A program made the translations under genes and the position numbers. The notes under the pieces are model-generated. The model searched no databases. It was not told the DNA's origin and saw nothing but the letters and a program-made list of their open reading frames with translations. Positions 15,348-17,135 of a stretch of 17,135 bases of DNA are shown piece by piece; the first letter of the stretch is position 1; each line of letters opens with the position of its first letter. Source of the DNA: JAAUQA01 sp036351435. GTDB lineage: Bacteria > Pseudomonadota > Gammaproteobacteria > Competibacterales > Competibacteraceae. Location: assembly GCA_036351435.1 (NCBI GenBank), contig JAZBPA010000289.1, forward strand, positions 1 to 17,135. Direction: 5' to 3'.

Positions 15348-16628
15348 TTAATCTTTTTTGCCGGCTGTCCAGCGTAAACCAAACTTATAGGCGCTATCCA
15401 TGTACTGATGACTCTGGAAATAATCCATCAGTTTGGTGACCTGAATATTACCGCCGGTATTTTCCAACAGCGCGATCGCGCACATGCCTTGATCATTGCG
15501 ATGACTATCCAGCCGCACTTCCAAGGTGGGCTGGCCGGGCGTGTTGATGGTCACGACGGCATCCGCCGCCGCCCAATTGGGCACGCCTTCGTAAATAAAG
15601 GCGAAAATCAACACGCGTCGAATCTGTTCCCACTGACGACCATTGATGTGTAAAAACTCACCCTCGGCGCTATTGCCGCTACGGTCATCGCCCAGCAACC
15701 GAATAAAGGGCATTTGATCGAAGTTGCCGAATGAATTACCCAATGCCTGAATAGCACCGACAATCGGACGCCCCTGATGTTGGACATTCAATTCGAACAA
15801 ACAGCCTAAATCCAAATCGGTGCCCTGCTTGCTGGCGAATAAGCCCCCCAGGAAACCACCGCCACCACTCGCCGGTGGCGCTTGGTTCCAATTTAGGTTC
15901 ACGATGATTTTATCGAAGCCTTGACCGATCTTTTTCAGCGAAACGGGTTGCTTTTTCTCCAGAGTGATTTTTTCTAATCGAACGGGACGTGCCGCAGGTG
16001 ACGGGGTAGGTTGTGGTGCGGGTTGGTTACGGACTGGCGACGCTGGCCCAGCCGCCGGTTGAGGCGGTGGTGGCGCGGCCACATCGGGATCGTCGTCGAT
16101 AGCCACGCCGAAATGGCTCGCCAATGGCCCCAAACCACCGACGAATCCCTGGCCAACCGCGCGAAATTTCCATTCATTGTTGCGCCGGTAAAGTTCGGCG
16201 ACAACCAGCGCGGTTTCCGGCATCCCGCCGGTCGCCAACGGAAAAGTCGCTATGCCGACTTTGCTCTGGGCGTCACGCAATTCCACAGTAACCTGGCGCA
16301 ATTGAGAAAACGATTGCCTCCGCCGTTGACCTTGATGAACTGTCAGGGTCAGCGCAATCTTGTCGATAGCGGAAGGCAATGACTGAAAATCGACCGTGAA
16401 CTGCTTGCCGTCCGTTGACCGTTGGATACCGCCCCCGCTCAAGGTGGGCTGGTTGTAGAAAACAAAATCCTCGTCGCCGCGCACTTTACCCTGCGCGGTC
16501 AGGGCGAAAGCGCTGCTGTCGAGTTCCAAGGGGGAATTGGGCGGCTCCCATTGCAAGACCACCTCTATACTGCGAGTGGTCGGGCTTTGCTTGGTGATGG
16601 AAATATTTTGCCCAGGCTGCAGATTCAT
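15348..16628 (-). CDS. terA: TerA, two-domain TerD-superfamily tellurite resistance protein
   Basis: A 426-residue protein with two TerD-like domains. The N-terminal one (1-176) is degenerate at the Ca2+ site: LELDSSAF replaces DLDAS, and the GDN-TGEG-GDDE loop is missing. It retains KVRGDEDFVFYNQ and ELYRRNNEWKFRAVGQGFVGGL. A Pro/Ala-rich linker follows (185-215). The C-terminal domain, from KITLEKKQPVSLKK (219) to the end, keeps metal-type acidic segments TDLDLG (270-275) and GDDRSGNSAEGE (313-324), plus the TerA-specific IQALGNSFGNFDQ and FAFIYEGVPNW. This architecture is that of classical TerA (about 385 residues); the longer length comes partly from the linker. Spacing of 23 and 21 bases to terZ and terB indicates one operon. 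Confidence 0.93.
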   Translation of the reverse strand: MNLQPGQNISITKQSPTTRSIEVVLQWEPPNSPLELDSSAFALTAQGKVRGDEDFVFYNQPTLSGGGIQRSTDGKQFTVDFQSLPSAIDKIALTLTVHQGQRRRQSFSQLRQVTVELRDAQSKVGIATFPLATGGMPETALVVAELYRRNNEWKFRAVGQGFVGGLGPLASHFGVAIDDDPDVAAPPPPQPAAGPASPVRNQPAPQPTPSPAARPVRLEKITLEKKQPVSLKKIGQGFDKIIVNLNWNQAPPASGGGGFLGGLFASKQGTDLDLGCLFELNVQHQGRPIVGAIQALGNSFGNFDQMPFIRLLGDDRSGNSAEGEFLHINGRQWEQIRRVLIFAFIYEGVPNWAAADAVVTINTPGQPTLEVRLDSHRNDQGMCAIALLENTGGNIQVTKLMDYFQSHQYMDSAYKFGLRWTAGKKD

Positions 16629-16651
16629 CGCTGCTTCTCGTTATTGAACGA

Positions 16652-17135
16652 TCAGAGATGGGGCTTAAGGGCCGGCAGCAAATCCATGAAGGTTCGGCCT
16701 TCGCCTTGGTCGCCAATGGCTTGCACCCGCCAGTCACCCTCGTGACGGTATAGTTTAGTCATAATCAGTCCGGTGAAATGCCCCCCTTCCAAGGATAAAT
16801 TGAAACGGGCGATTTCATTACCACTCTTATCATCCACCACCACGCAGAACGCATTGGGAATCCCTTCGAAGGACTCACCGCTAAAGCTGTTGACGGTGAA
16901 GATCAGACTTTTAACTTCGCTAGGCACCCGGTTAAGATCAATGGTGATGCGCTCGTTCTCAACGTCTGCGCTGCCACCGCCGGCACGGTCGTCGCCACTA
17001 TGTTGAACCGAACCGCAGTTGCTTTGCAATTGCCGGAACCAGACTTGATCAGTCAGATTGCCGCCGGCATCGAACATCAAACAAGAGGCGTCCAAATCAA
17101 CGGCAACTTCCTTGGTGCCGCCACCAAAACCCAGA
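16652..17135 (-). CDS. terZ: TerZ-like TerD-family protein, 5' end beyond the window
   Basis: Partial gene. The reading frame stays open to the window edge: codons for LGFGGGTKEVAVDLDASC run from 17134, so the start lies outside and about 161 C-terminal residues are visible. DLDASCLMFD, QVWFRQLQSNCGSVQHSGDDR, FTVNSFSGESFEGIPNAFCVVVD, TKLYRHEGDWRVQAIGDQGEGRTFMDLLPALKPHL resemble TerZ rather than TerD/TerE. A TerZ-like gene directly before terA fits the classical order. The Ca2+-loop is altered: GDDRAGGGSADVENE instead of the GDN-TGEG-GDDE pattern. The TTG inside the frame at 17095 is not a real start, since DLDAS begins just before it. Confidence 0.9.
   Translation of the reverse strand, partial: LGFGGGTKEVAVDLDASCLMFDAGGNLTDQVWFRQLQSNCGSVQHSGDDRAGGGSADVENERITIDLNRVPSEVKSLIFTVNSFSGESFEGIPNAFCVVVDDKSGNEIARFNLSLEGGHFTGLIMTKLYRHEGDWRVQAIGDQGEGRTFMDLLPALKPHL

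Noticed and set aside
15985..16085. Repetitive-looking GC-rich tract
   Set aside because: It encodes the Pro/Ala linker of TerA; no unit repeats, so not a CRISPR or tandem-repeat locus.
16011..16382. Plus-strand Trp/Arg-rich open frame within terA
   Set aside because: It is the antisense reading of the proline-rich linker and N-terminal domain of TerA; low complexity explains its openness.

Overview
This window comes from a gammaproteobacterial chromosome. The evidence is the block comEC / DUF2062 / lolD / lolC-type permease followed by lapB-lapA-ihfB-rpsA-cmk, an order familiar from Gammaproteobacteria, and proteins that read like their E. coli or Pseudomonas counterparts. GC is moderate, roughly 50-55% by eye. 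A methanotroph or other environmental gammaproteobacterium is plausible, but I cannot name the genus. All genes except the DUF2062 gene lie on the minus strand, so transcription runs mostly from the right end to the left.

Left third (1-7.2 kb), envelope and competence. comEC (DNA-uptake channel) is divergent from a DUF2062 membrane-protein gene. That gene converges on lolD, with overlapping stop codons, and lolD is translationally coupled to a single LolC/LolE-type permease (a LolF-like, two-gene lipoprotein exporter). A secreted helix-hairpin-helix ComEA-like protein lies just upstream. lapA-lapB, which control LPS synthesis, follow as a tight pair set off from ihfB by a good intrinsic terminator.

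Middle (7.2-10.3 kb), core information genes. cmk, rpsA and ihfB form the usual run, probably driven in part by a promoter just upstream of cmk. The gene commonly found upstream of cmk in relatives (aroA) is absent; a tellurium-resistance-type (ter) stress cluster occupies that side.

Right 40% (10.3-17.1 kb), the ter cluster. In reading direction the order is terZ (cut by the window end), terA, terB, a hairpin terminator, a Uma2-family PD-(D/E)XK nuclease-like gene, a PMCA-type Ca2+ P-type ATPase, and two tandem TerD-family genes (terD-, terE-like). This matches the classical terZABCDE order except that the slot of the membrane protein TerC holds a Ca2+-ATPase, preceded by the Uma2 gene. TerD-family proteins are Ca2+-binding, so this layout suggests a ter system in which Ca2+ export or homeostasis is the membrane module. 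This is the most interesting part of the window. No TerC gene is visible here, but the part of the cluster beyond 17135 is not visible.

No tRNA, rRNA, CRISPR array, transposase or integrase was found. No stretch over 300 bases lacks a gene; the longest gaps are 10046-10287 and 6992-7218, both described below.
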